From contig MU394091.1 in the NCBI GenBank assembly GCA_022578605.1, positions 300,002 to 364,001 on the forward strand: DNA of 64,000 nt, given 5' to 3'. The translations under genes and the position numbers were made by a program. This DNA is from Camillea tinctor (lineage: Eukaryota; Ascomycota; Sordariomycetes; Xylariales; Xylariaceae). Below the pieces are notes generated by a model. That model was not told the DNA's origin and did not search any database. It worked only from the letters and a program-made list of their open reading frames with translations. How positions within the stretch are numbered: the first letter of the stretch is position 1; every line of letters begins with the position of its first letter. Below, piece after piece: positions 46,755 through 59,303 of the stretch.

Positions 46755-49051
46755 CCCTACATCACCGGAATTTAGGGCTATACACTACACCCATACATAC
46801 ACCACACACCTCACGAACAAAACACTAACTGCTACCCCTCCCTCCCTCCCTCCTCTCTCACCGTCCTCCCACCCAGCTCTGAAACCCATCTGGTTCAAAG
46901 GCCGGGGGGGAGGGGGGGTGAACCACGCCATCCGGGAGCCACGTACGTGCCTCACCTAGGTAAGATAGCTTAGCCCAGTTAGTTCATAGGTAGCGAAAAA
47001 GACAAGAATTCGCAAATGATCTTTTGCGGCCAGTTTACTGCCTCTGGCGGGTCGCGGTCGCAATGACGACGTCAAAGAGCCGGGTCAGGGTCTAGAGCGC
47101 CCTTTCCCGGCTCAAAGGGTTTTTTTTGGGGGTTTTTTTCTTGCTTCTGTTTTATTCGAATCGACAGATCTCTCTACGCAATATTAAATATGTGTGATCC
47201 GATCTCGCGAAGTTCCCTGTCCGTCGCAAAGGACAAGAAAATGTCCGATATAAGTGGGGGGGATTTGAATGATGATCAAATCATAGCCGGGAAGGGGGAG
47301 AAGGAGAGACAGAGAAGTGAAGGGGAAAATTCCTACTATAATAATACCAAGAAAACAACATTAAAATGCCATTGAGAACATAAACCCTGATCAGACAAGG
47401 AAGACTTTCCCTCCGACCCAGACCATAGGGCTGTCGGGCCAAAGAAGAAAAGGAAAAAACGTTGAACGTAATTTGGTGTATCATATGATGTCTGTGCGGC
47501 GAAGGGCAACCGAAAAAGAAAAAGAAAAACCCCGTTCTGTCTCGTTTTCCCCATCTCGCTTGGATCTAGTTTAGATACGTCTATGTAACCTACAAAGACG
47601 GAAGAGAGAGAGAGAGAGACTCAACAACAACAACGTGACTCGCGAAGCGACTCACAGGTGCTCAGGGATAGAAAACGGAGAAGAAGACCGTGTGTGCAAA
47701 TGAGAAGCCGATAAAATCTCCGACTGCGCTTGTAATAAGACATGTTAAGCTACTGTCACGTTATGCCATACCTATACGAGTATCAACATGTACGTATGTA
47801 CGTAGTTGCCAAATTTCGCTTTCGTCACAACTGACTCTATAATGAGTAAGTAAGTGACTGATACTACCTAATTTTACAGATGTCAACTCTTGGCCCCAGG
47901 TACCATAGAAGGTTGGATTGTGATTTTGTAACCCCCTTTTTACTCTTACATGATCTTCTTTTTTGTTGTTGTCGTACATCGGTACCAAACCTAACATAAT
48001 ACGTACGTAGTTCTATGTAGGGAGTAAGAAACGTACATGCCTAGGACTAACAATCCGACCACTAATAGCATACACACTCAACCTACCAAGTTGACGAAAC
48101 CTCTAAAATGCTTGCTCGTTTGCTTTCTACCGCGGGTTTTCCCCGAAGTTCTCGGTAAGCATAGTCAAGTTCCCACCCAACACGTAATACACACACAAGA
48201 TATTATAAACTTTTAGGCGGGTTCTCTCGAAGTTTTTTTTTCTTATTTCTCTCTTCTTTCACTGCTTTCGTTTTTTTTTTTTGCTTTGTTTGGGTGCCAC
48301 TAAAAAGTAAGTAGTAGAGTTGTACATAGGATTGATTGATTGATCAATCCTTTCCCTTCCCCTTTCCAAGTCCAACGAACCAGTGACGTGACGTTCGTAA
48401 AAAATCCCGCTTCGTTTCAAAGAAAAAAAAAGCAAAAGGCCCTCTCTCCCTATCTCTCTCCTTATTGCCCCTTTTCGCCTACTTTGCCCTTCAAAAATAT
48501 TTTACCCCTAACCTTCCTTTTTTTCACACAAAAACTGCCTCGAGTACCTCGAAAGAAAGGGAAAAAACAAAAAATAAAACGTAAAAACAACAGAATGGGC
48601 AGAAAAATAAATAAATAAGAAAAGCGGGATGGATAAAAATGATCCGTTCTCCCGAAGGCTTGTGGTATCGCTCAGAAGGCCATGTTCGTGGTATATCACA
48701 CCAATATAGACAGAAAGAAGTGGTCAAGAGTCAAGTAAAGGGAATGAAAAGAAGGAGAAATAAAAGACAATAAACAATAAGTCCTTCGTTGTGGAAGAAT
48801 ATTTAAAAGGCAAAATAGAAAAAAAAGGCAGACGCAAGAACAAAATTCCCATGGTTGCGATACCCCGTTTTACTCCGACACATGTCCATAACCTGTGTTC
48901 GTGTGCCCGTTCTCTCTAAAACCCATCCAGATACAAGTGAAGCCAACTCCTCGTGCCTTTTATGGAGGTGGCCAACTAAGGAATTGCGTCTAAGGCGTTC
49001 GTCCCTAAAACGAATCATCCGCAGTAGCATGTCGGGCTAAGGGATCGGTGA
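46407..49051. other. 2.6-kb low-complexity intergenic region
   Basis: Holds the 3' ends of Spc19 (+) and Sho1 (-), which face each other. A perfect AC microsatellite of 18 units lies at 46716-46751, GA repeats at 47606-47620, and many A- and T-runs. No gene seen. Confidence 0.5.
46716..46751. repeat. (AC)18 microsatellite
   Basis: Uninterrupted dinucleotide repeat. Confidence 0.95.
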
Positions 49052-50187
49052 TCATAATAGAATGAGATAATTGCTGGGCGCAATACCCGTGTCACCGTTC
49101 TCTTTCCGCGCTTGCCACCATCTTCCGCTCACGTCACTGACTTCTAGAATCTCGTGTTTAGAAAACGAGATTTCGTTGGCATCCTCCGGGTTGGCTTCGT
49201 AGCTGTAAATCGCCTTCGCCTTGTACGGGTATTCTGTCGGAGCCGCAATCTCGGGATCCGGCTGCTGGGGTGCCTTGGTAGCAGACGGCTGGAAGGCAGG
49301 CGACGAGTTGCGTGGCGCATTGGCGTTGAGTCCGCCAACGGGTGATGGATTTTCAAATCCATTCAACTGAGCAGACGTATACATCTGAGGAGGCTGTGTG
49401 GAGGTCGAAGTCTCGGGCCGGGCCCCGTAACCTCCATTCATCGTCTGTCGGTTTCCACTTGATTCCTTGGCAAGGGCAAACGAATCGATGAACGCACGAG
49501 GCACAGCTGATGGGGCAGATCCGAAGTAAAAAATCCATACGAACTATTGTGAAATATTGTTAGCGCAACGATGCAAGTGACAATGCGATGGCAACCAGGG
49601 TTGTTGAGGGGTATGAATGCCCATGCTGAACAAATAACACCTGATGCGACTTTTATGCCGTAACTCACATTAACCATAGACAATAAAATAAATCCTGCGG
49701 CGGCGGCCTCCCGCGCACCCTCAGGTGAGTAGATTAGCGAGTTGACGGACGAAGTCGTGAGGACCAGTCCACAACTCGTGTAGCCAACCACAGCAATGTG
49801 GTAAGTTTGAATAGAATCCGATGCGACGACGATAAATATTTTGATCATGAGGAATAACATGAAGACAACACTCCACCACGCGAAAGTCGGGAATCGTTTA
49901 TTCGGATCTGAGGGATCTGAGTTGATCTGGCCGATGATGCAGCTGATGAAGGAGATGACCCATGCTAACTAGATAAGGCACACATAGGTCAGCACCTTAA
50001 TGACTCTCTATTGCTTTCTCGACGCGACTGCAGGGGAATGACAACTTGGGTTGGGTTCAATGGATAGGTGTAGCGGGAGGGGTATACATACGCCAGCGAT
50101 AGATACAGTAGCGAGAGCAAAGGGATCGCCAATAATGTTGCCCATGTTAATGCCTTTGCGGCCGTAGCTCGCCCTGGGGTTTTCCAT
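49052..50187 (-). CDS. SHO1: High-osmolarity signalling membrane protein Sho1, 295 aa
   Basis: Three exons, 50187-50092, 49968-49669 and 49543-49052. A short cytoplasmic N-terminus ([20 protein letters not shown]) leads into four transmembrane helices: [44 protein letters not shown] plus the following pair, and [12 protein letters not shown] Pro/Ser/Gln-rich linker and a C-terminal SH3 domain follow (residues about 237-295: [36 protein letters not shown], with the paired Trp and the ALYDY-like and SNYL motifs). Known role: osmosensor of the HOG pathway, recruiting the MAPKK through its SH3 domain at the plasma membrane. Length and domain order are those of fungal Sho1. Ordinary conserved gene. 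Confidence 0.93.
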
Positions 50188-51814
50188 TTTCCGCAACGAT
50201 GGAGAGTGAAGTGAGCCGTACGAGGGCATAAGGAAAAAAGGTCTATTGACAACTCGCGGCGTCTAGCCGAGACCGAATTGTTTTTTTTTTTCTTTGAAAG
50301 GATCTCAGATTTTCTAGTCAATTGTTGTGGCAACTCGAGTACGCGACGAGTGCAACTTGGATGGCAAAAGCAAGGTACCGGCTTGTTGATCTCCCGATCT
50401 GGAGTGGTGGCTGTGCGCAAAGGAAGCCTGCAGTACCTAACTGAGAGTCGCTATGTGATTTGTTGGTTGAGTAGTCCAAACACTACGTATCTGGTCAAGA
50501 TCCGGTCAAGTTGGGGTTATTTTGGCTCAAGGCGATACCAAGTACATGTAGTACAAAGGAAGGACAGCCGGTTAAGTTTAATTCTTTTTTAAAAAGGAGT
50601 GACTGGGAGTTGGTGTTGTTCAGATCAAAAAGGAGATGGTGACACGACTCTTAGGTGAACGTCGAGCGTCGAGGACAAGTCACCCCAGCTGCTAGAGGGA
50701 GGGGATTGGATTGTATAGTTTGATCAGCGTCGTTGGTTACGGCCTACTTCCTTAGTAGCGACTTGGCCTACGAATTAACCTTTGCCAAAGGGGGTGATCT
50801 CTCTCCCTAGAGTTAGACTAAGGATATATGGCTTTGACCCTGAGATGACGAGTTTGGAGGGGGGAAGAATACGTGTGCGATGCGATCTGAAGCGGGTTGT
50901 CGAAGATCGGTTCGAGGTGGAGAAAGGCCTATAGTATAAGGATGGAGGTTCCCAAAAAAAGAAGAAAAAAAAGAGAAAAAAAAAGTAGTGTCGACGTCGG
51001 TTCGTGGTGGGCAAATAGCGAGAGATGGACTCTTGGCTATCAGGTTGATCCAATTGATGTAGTGTATAGATTCGATTTCCCTTCGTGGTATTCAATTCTT
51101 TTGCGTGCCCAACCCTTTTCCTGTTTCTTTCTTCCCTTGTCCTTTTCTTCAAAAAGCCTCGATGATTTCCTGATCTCTTTTCTTTCGCAATCTTAAAACC
51201 TCCTTGTCGCAGTGCCCGACAGCGTAGATTCCAATAATACTAGACGGCAAAAAAAACGTGGGTCGTGAGAAGCGAAGTTGGGTCGTTCCACGCCTTAAAC
51301 AAAGCCTACTACTTGGTAGCTTTAGAATCGAAAGGAGGTTTGGTTTTTTTTGGAGAGGGAGGGAAGACTCGTCTTCGCAACTAGAGGATTCGTTGTGAAT
51401 CTGACGGGGGGGATGGAAGGTAATTAAAGAAGGGATAGACAGCTGAAGTAGAGAGAGAAGATGTGGGTGTGGGTGTGTGTGTAAGTGTGGATGAGGAAAG
51501 GCCTGGAAGGTTGCAAAGAGGGATTGGCGAGAATAAGGAATGGATGGGCGATGGACGGGTGGAGAAAGGCCAAAAGGTCTCGGGGTGTACTATCTAGTCA
51601 GGACATGGTCAGTGCGTCACAAGGTCGGGTACCTCAATTTTGCGTTGTACATATGCATGTAGCGATAAGTAGCGATGGGAAGTGACTGCTGACAACTTGT
51701 TAGCCAGGTTTAAGTGTAGATACAAGCGAAATACCTGGTACATCTTGCATATTAGTGTAACCTTTAGTAGTGCGTATATAGGAGGAACTTGAAAGTTTAG
51801 CTGACATGCCCGTA

Positions 51815-51899
51815 TATACATACGTACGTACGTACATACATACATGCATACATACATACATACATACATACATGAGTACATACATACCAGACATACATG
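51815..51899. repeat. ATAC/GTAC microsatellite
   Basis: Imperfect tetranucleotide array of TACA, TACG and TGCA units. Confidence 0.85.
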
Positions 51900-54800
51900 C
51901 GTAGATTAGGTACCTAAGACTAAACAGCACAACACGTAAATTTGGCATCTATGCTGCTGCTACCTTCGTAAAGGAAGTGAGTGTGTGGACGGGCTTTCTC
52001 GAATAGAATCGCGCAAGATGGAATATGGCATCTTAGGTACATATGTATAGAGAGATATGTAAGTATGTAGCTGTATCTGTATGTAGATACTGTCAACTTT
52101 ATACATGCCTATTTCAAGGTTGCGTTGCAGCATCGAAAATGGCACATCAATCGGATGCGCAGGGTTAAGTGTACCAGATTATATTATAGAACATCCTTTC
52201 TGCAACACAACTCTCCAGTGTGGTGTACTTACAACCAACTGCACTACATCGTGCAATACCTTTATACCGTATTAATATACTTTACTTTATTTCACGGTAC
52301 ATCTAACATTTCAATGAACACAACATGGGTTTCTCAATAGAGTCAAGAGGCACCTATGATTTTGAAGTTATTATTAGTTACCAGTTCTTGGTAGCTACCC
52401 AGCAGTAGAGGTTATTGATTACCGGATACGTGCTACTATAGCAGTTCTATAGCCTGGGTATTCCGCTTTTAACCTTTTTACCTTACACTATTAGCACTCA
52501 AGTTTATTACCATACAACAACTATTGACCCTATGTATATGTTTGGACCCGGACGACAACAAGGTGTAATATCCTTACTGCATGGATGTACTCAATGTACA
52601 CATTTGCGTAGAAAAGTACCTGCGGATAGATTGGGGCTTAGCTATCGGGGCATTTCCCTGCTAGTCCAACCAGCGATACAATAGTATATCCAATCTTCCT
52701 TTAATATCCACCCTTGCCCTTCCCGGATCGCCGTTGCTAAAACTGGGGGGATTCCAAATTCCATGGACTTCCCAATATTCCCGTATACCACAAGCAATCA
52801 TCCAGTGCTATTAGATTTTCATTGAATCATAATGCGTTGTTCGCAATCCCCCCTCATCTCCATCTTACGCCTCCCTCTCCTCTTTTCTTTTTTATCCCGC
52901 CTTCAGAAGTTTGGTTGCGGGTTGTATCACTATTTCTTTGATGAACAACGATGAATAGCAAATCATTAAACTTGAATTTTATGTATGCGCCGTACATATT
53001 TACAACTGTAGGCTCAGCTTAGTTGCTACGCGTCGTACTATTGTACACTAACAAGTAGCGCCAACTCCCAGCTTTGTTAGTTGGTTACACTAGGTAAGCA
53101 TTACTAGGTGAGCACGGGTGCTTTTGGATCATCTTAAATGGCGCTAAAGCAGGAACAAAGAATAGAAAGAAGTAAAAAAAATCAAAAAATCATGGCGGAT
53201 ACACTAAGAAACCTAGGCATTGGGGAGGACAGGGCGTCAACGGCGTAGAAAAATACCTGGCAAGATGGGAAACGGTTGGCATAGGTAGATGCGTGTCTTC
53301 TTACTGTACATTGTACTGTACTTTACGCATGGGGAAAAGGACGGAGTTGTTAGGTGGGCTGGGGGCGTTTGAGATTCGACTGGGATTCGACAGAGCTTGG
53401 CAACAGAATTGAAAGAAAAGTGAGAAAAAAAAGGGGGTCCACTACTGCTGGTGTAAGTCGCGGGATTCGTTGTCGGCATGGGCTTCATTTGATAGGCTAC
53501 CATTTCAACGTTTGAAAAGTCCGGCTTACATGTAAGGTACCTTATGTAGGTACATAGATACTTACACCACTTATACTGCTCCGGTTTATAGGTTTATGTT
53601 GGTAGTATATACTCCGTAGTTAACCTTCGGCAAGCGGTAAGCTTTCTACTCCGAACCTCCTGTCACACGGTAAGTCGCCCTCCCAGAATAATCTATCTAG
53701 GCACATAAGAGCAAGAGTCTCAAAAATGTGAAAAGTGTTGGTGCTGTTACGCAACTAGATCGTCTTTGCCCCTGCAGAAGTGTCAGGAGTCCCCCAGATA
53801 GCTCGTGTCTGTGTGCTAATTGTACTACTACCATAACTTGCTAGACAGTAACTTTGATACGACTAACATTATCTTACTTGGGGGAAAAAAGACGGAGAGA
53901 AAGAAGAGAGCCTGAGACCTCAGCGTTCCTAGCGGGGACTGGCGGTCTTACACAAGTTGACGCAGGGGCAGACACACACGGCAAAGGCCAGTCGAACCAA
54001 GTTTCACAATTACTCCCAGCTTTCTTCACGACAAGACCTGGGTAACAGCGATGATGTCAAAAAGCCTCGACCGGTCGCGTGTTGTCCTGGAGTTAATCCT
54101 CTGAAGGCGCCGGTCCCGCTCGCTCGCGGGTTGTATCGCTTCGTCTGAACCTGTCGTGGTCTGCAGTGAGGTGCTGTGCAGGTGATCCGCCCAGTATCCA
54201 TTCCCAAGTGGCATGTTTCATCCTCGGACAGGGCAAGATCATCACTACTTTTGTTTCCCAAACACCTTGCTGCCACGAGTTCCTGCCCCACGGCGAACTC
54301 GAAACAAAAAAATTGAATGAAAACTAGCCGCATCACTGAGACCCTCCTAGGACCCTTCACCTTTGCCGTACCATCATCATGAATGATAGGCCGGTTCTAA
54401 CTAACTATCACTGAAACTTGTCTATCTCATACATACATCTCACCTTTGTCTAATTTATCGAGACGCGACCTGGTACGTGTTCGTGACGACTTTCTTCGAA
54501 GATGCTACCGCGATTCGTTATGACCTGTTAATGGTCACATCATCGGTGACCCCGAGGTGGACATCACGTCCCGAAGCTCACTGACTATCGTCTGTCTACT
54601 TGTCGTCAAAAACCACCCGTGATAATAAGGATGGATAACATATAGCTATGGATTATGAATTATGTTTCTGTGCAGCTCATCATCCCGATGGATGTTCGTG
54701 TCAAAGAGTTGTCCGTGTTAGGACGCCAAGTCTGGCTCTTTCTTGTTCCTTTTCCCTTTTCACTTGTTCACTACAACATGCCGTTATGAATACCCACACC

Positions 54801-56048
54801 GCTATCAACACTTTCACTGTGTGCGCGCTAGATTCCCCACCGACTTTATATCTACCGATGCTACCGCTACTGCGATGTAACTAAGCGGAAAGACGCTATG
54901 GATGAATGCGGCAGCGGTTGTTTATGATGAGAGGAACGCTATGAATGAGACTATGGACATGGGAGATTGGATAAGTAGAAACGAAAGAAGAAGAAGAAGA
55001 AGAAAAGGATGAAGCCGAGACCAGGAGAAGTTGACGTTAGGCTGACGAGTTCGTCTCCATCATGACCGTTCGGTAACCGGTCGATTGCTGAGCGTCAAGC
55101 ACTGGCCAGGAACGGGGTTCCACGTTTAGCGCGGCGATTTCCCCATCTAGATCCTGTGATCTTCGCTGACCGACAACAGTTTTCCCACGTGCTCGCAGCA
55201 AGCAGCAGCATTCTCCTCACGGCTGGCGGCGGTAACCTAGTGTACCTGACTTCCATACATACATATCGGGGGAGGATCTCAGATCTACACAACCCTTCCG
55301 AGGGTAGGATGCAAAGAAAAGAGAAGAAAGCAAACACGAACTGCCTAACTCCGTAGTCTTTGCTCCTTCATGTGCATAATAATAGCAATCTCGTGCCCTT
55401 GGATTCTGCTCCGGGTCCCAATTTTCTTTCCTTCTACCCCTGGGGATCCCGTTGCATCCAGGAACCTCAAAACCCACCTACCTGCGCACTACCACCGTAC
55501 ATATGGTTTACCTAAGATTCGCTCTTCTTGATAGGCCGCCTTCCCGATCGATTTACTGCAAGGAGATGGCACAATTTTTTTTGTTCCAACGCCGGCAGCA
55601 ATCAGCGGAAGCGAGCGGCTATGTACATACGGTGCAGGAGGAGGTAGAACAACGCCGTATGACAATCCACGAACTACTAAGTTAGGAGCTTATTGCGTCT
55701 TCTCATCCGTCAGCCAAACGCCAATGGCTACTCGCTCTAGGGAGAGTGAGAATGGAGATAGGAGAGAGACCCAAACGATCTCCTTACCTATGTATTACGT
55801 GGCATTCGTATAAGTAGGTAAAAAAAAAAATACGAAAAGAAAGAAAAAATCTCGCAAACATGTAATTCGTCCGAGGTAAACCACCTAGCTTCATAATATT
55901 TCCTATCCTCTTTCTTTCTACCTATTTTTTTTTTCATCCTCATTTACCTAGTTGTACACCTTTCTCCCCCTTCGCGCCCCCTGAACGGAGATTAGAATTA
56001 ATCATCGATCGCGCGGGGCGGAGCGCTGCGCCTGGCTCGTGCTTTTTC

Positions 56049-56072
56049 TCATCCATCCATCCATCCATCCAT
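56049..56072. repeat. (CATC)n microsatellite
   Basis: About six CATC units. Confidence 0.85.
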
Positions 56073-57555
56073 ATTCCTTTTTGTCTTATCCCGCTTTGCT
56101 TCTCCTTCCTTTCTCAGGTGTTAGGTTACCTAAGAAGCGAACATTGGTTCGTAGAATCGGCTAAAGGGGGGAGGGGAGGGGGAGGGGAAGGGATTGGATG
56201 TTTCTCGACGCCCATTCCTACTTCCTCCCTTGCAGGTAGGTTGATTGGATGGATGGATTTCAAGAACAAGCTTTCCACCAAAGAATCCTGGAAGAAGTTC
56301 GCTCGCCACGTGTGGCTATGGTGGTGTGTGGCTTGCATATCGCAACCTACGATGACGGGATATGATGATAGGATACCTATCCAATGATTGTACCGAATAC
56401 TCCGTAATGTTCGGGGTGTTCAGCTGCTTTAACTAATAGCGGCTCTTAATCTCCAGGCGTAAATGCGCGTACATAAGAGTTTAGCTCTAGATATAATAAC
56501 CACCCACGAATGGGGGCATTAGGATGGGGGAAAGAGGCAAATTCGTCCTCTCATTGGTAAAAGACTAGGACAAGGACCCTTTTTTTCGCCATCTCTTATC
56601 TAAAGCTTATTAGATTGCGACAACGGTTCGTGCGGCATGAACATGGCTTTACTCTTCTTCATCTTTCTCTTCTCTAAACCCCCCTCGAAGAATGCTTGGG
56701 TAGAGAGATTCACTTGATGATGAATCTAAGATGAGCAAAATGGATACCCGCAAGATAGGCTCATATAAACCGGCCCTACCCGATCAAGTATGTAAATTTA
56801 CCCTGCTAGCTTTTGCCTATCACTTCACGCTTCGTAGGTCACGGGACGGGGAATGATTAGGTAGGCTGGGAGGTTAGGTAATTGGGTATGAAAACATGGA
56901 ATTATTCTCCATCAGATATCACGCACATCTCGGGGGGGCTGAAAGTAGGTGCATTAGATTCGTGTCATGGTTGAATTGGTTCTTGATATGAATTCGGCCT
57001 TCCCCCCTAGTCCGCCACTTTCCGTATGACCGGACCACGTAGGGAACGGGTCTTATACACCACTACTCCTATTATTTTCGGGTTCTTGTGCCTCCCCCTA
57101 TTGCCAATAAGCAAGACGGCACCTATGCCGATACTCTTAGGCCATATAACCTATTACATAGGTCCACTTATAACACCTGGACCTAGTATGTATGTATGTC
57201 AAGCTCTTTAGGAGCTTTGGCCGTCGGGTTGGATGAAGCTTCAGCCCCCACTGCTCGGTAGTATCGAGTACCGCCCAAGATAGTAAGCTAGGCAAGCTTC
57301 GCATTACAACCTCGACCGGCGGCATCCTTAGGCTGCCGAGAGCCGAAGCCTCTGCATGCCTTCCTCGACAATGATAACTCTCAAGGCCACCCTAGTGCTG
57401 AAGCCGGGGGTACACAAGAATTCCTCGGGGTCCCGCGAGCTGGCACTATTCGCATCTACAGCATAGCCGTTACCCCCCACGACTGCGGAGAGTCTACCCA
57501 ACCCCTCCAATCCACTGAACTTTACCCTATTCCCTTTCCCTTTTCCTTTCCCTCT

Positions 57556-58337
57556 TCACACCTCATCCCTCGCCCTCTGCGCCCTCCTCGCCGCCCGCTC
57601 AGCCCTCTCCACGCGCGCCTCCACGCCGGCCACAAAGTCCGAGTACGCCAGGACATCGCGCTCGTACCAGCGGCGCACGGCATCCTCGCTGCGGGCGCGC
57701 AGGGCGGCGATCTCGGCGGCCTGGGCTAGCTGCGTGGCCTCAACGCCCTTCATGCGCGGCAGCAGGGCTGCGAGCGCTGCCGACTGCGCCGGCTCCGGCA
57801 CGGGCGTGTCGGCCACTGCGGTCAGAGAGGAGGCCGTGGAGGGGTACGACGAGGCGGCGGCGAGGACGACGGCGCGCAGTGCGTCGGGGGGCAGGTCCGA
57901 GGGCGGTTGCGAGGCGGGGGGCGGGTGGAAGAGTGTGGGTTGGGATTTATCTGGGGAAGAGGGTTAGTGAGGGGGGTTGGGGAGTTGGTGCGGGTTGTGA
58001 CGGGGCGGAACATATATATATATATATTCGCTCTCTCTCTCTCTCTCTGGCGCAACTTATCTATCCCGTGGGGAGACTGGGGGCACATGGAAGGAGAGAG
58101 GGGAAAGGGGGAGGGTTGTTAGGACATACAGAGTCGCAGGAGCTCGCCGTAGACGCGTATTCGCTGTAGCAGTACCGAGAAGCGGTGTTCGAGCTCGTGC
58201 ATGCTCTGGGCTGCGGATACCTTGGTCTGTGGTGACGAGTGGCCGTAGAGGAGATATTCAATACGCGAGAGTCGTGCTTCGAGTAGTGATATGGTGGACA
58301 GCGATGTCTCGTCGAGGGTGGAATCCATCGTGTCCAT
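57556..58337 (-). CDS. RO-10-like nuclear distribution protein (dynactin p24-type), 200 aa
   Basis: Two exons, 58337-58130 and 57950-57556, joined by a 179-nt intron that contains TA and CT microsatellites. A start three codons in (58328, MDSTLDET) is equally likely. The N-terminal part STISLLEARLSRIEYLLYGH and LEHRFSVLLQRIRVYGELLR, then a Pro/Ala-rich middle (SQPTLFHPPPASQPPSDLPP), and a C-terminal coiled coil (MKGVEATQLAQAAEIAALRA to the Arg/Ala-rich end) match Neurospora RO-10 and related dynactin small subunits. Role: dynactin shoulder component needed for dynein-driven nuclear distribution along microtubules. Divergent from the AVT transporter 970 bp away. Intact. Confidence 0.8.
58012..58048. 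repeat. TA and CT microsatellites inside the RO-10 intron
   Basis: ATATATAT... then CTCTCT..., within an otherwise normal intron, making it longer than its neighbours' introns. Confidence 0.85.
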
Positions 58338-59303
58338 CGTGTGCGTATCTAATCGTAGTTCGAGGAGTTTATAAGTATCGGAGCTCGTAGTGTGGATTGT
58401 AGGTATTCGGCGTGATGTGCGGTATACGGTATACGGTGTGTGCGATTGGCAATTCTCAATTAGGAAGAGATTCAGAATTATTCGGAATCATTCGAAAAGG
58501 TTAATAAAGAAGAAAGTTCCCCAAAGCTTTGGTTTGTGCTACATTAGATTAGATCAATTCGAATATGAACATAAGGTTAGTGGTTTAGGTAAACTTTAGG
58601 TAACCATGGCTCCCCCATATCTCGGAAGTGCCAGACCGCAAAAAAGCGCTAGCGACGCAGACGTTGTAAATGCTATACCTATTTAGGCGGCTCGGGCCAG
58701 CCCCTCGGCTGATTGGCTCTGGTAAGGCTGCCAACGCCTGTCGGTGCTGTCAAGCCTAGGTTAGCCCTCTATGGTGGCCCTGTTGCCCTGTGGTGGCTTT
58801 AATTTCCAAGACAAGACAGCCTGTCATATCAACTTAGGTACTTGCCTAGGTAGTTAGGTAGTACTCCGTACCAACAAAACAATAGTTATTTCATCTCCAA
58901 CGCCTTAAACCTTAACCTCGCCATCTTGTCATCCGTCATCCGTTCAACCACCTTCACCACCACCCCCCGTCCTCCCGATGAACGTATGATTTTGTGTCCG
59001 ACCATCTCCCCTCTTCTCCCCTATCTCGTGTCGCCAATATAAAATATCACCGGTTTGGCATCTCATCGCTCGAACCCTAAAGCCGGACCGAACAACGCCT
59101 TAGCGAACAAGGAGGACTGGCGGTGGCGGGCACGAGCACGAGAAGAGCACACGAGCACACATGTGTAGCTGATCCAATAACCCCAAGAGCCACCGAGGGT
59201 TTACAAAGGACGGGAGCGCCTAATCTTGTTAGACGTCTCTTGTCTGACCCATCAGCTTCTGCAAATAAAAGACCTCTTTTACACCCAAAGCCTGCCCTAG
59301 GCT
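58338..59303. other. Divergent promoter region
   Basis: Shared upstream region of RO-10 (-) and the AVT transporter (+). Contains pyrimidine-rich tracts near 58890-59030 typical of fungal 5' leaders. No separate gene. Confidence 0.5.

Larger units (their letters stand above)
50188..57555. other. 7.4-kb region without a recognisable gene
   Basis: Upstream of Sho1 and downstream of RO-10. It contains an ATAC/GTAC microsatellite (about 51815-51899), a GAA repeat near 54985-55005, a CATC repeat at 56049-56072, many homopolymers, and GC-moderate patches at 53.9-54.4 and 55.0-55.7 kb. Open frames are all short and without family features. Long UTRs or non-coding transcripts are possible. Confidence 0.45.
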
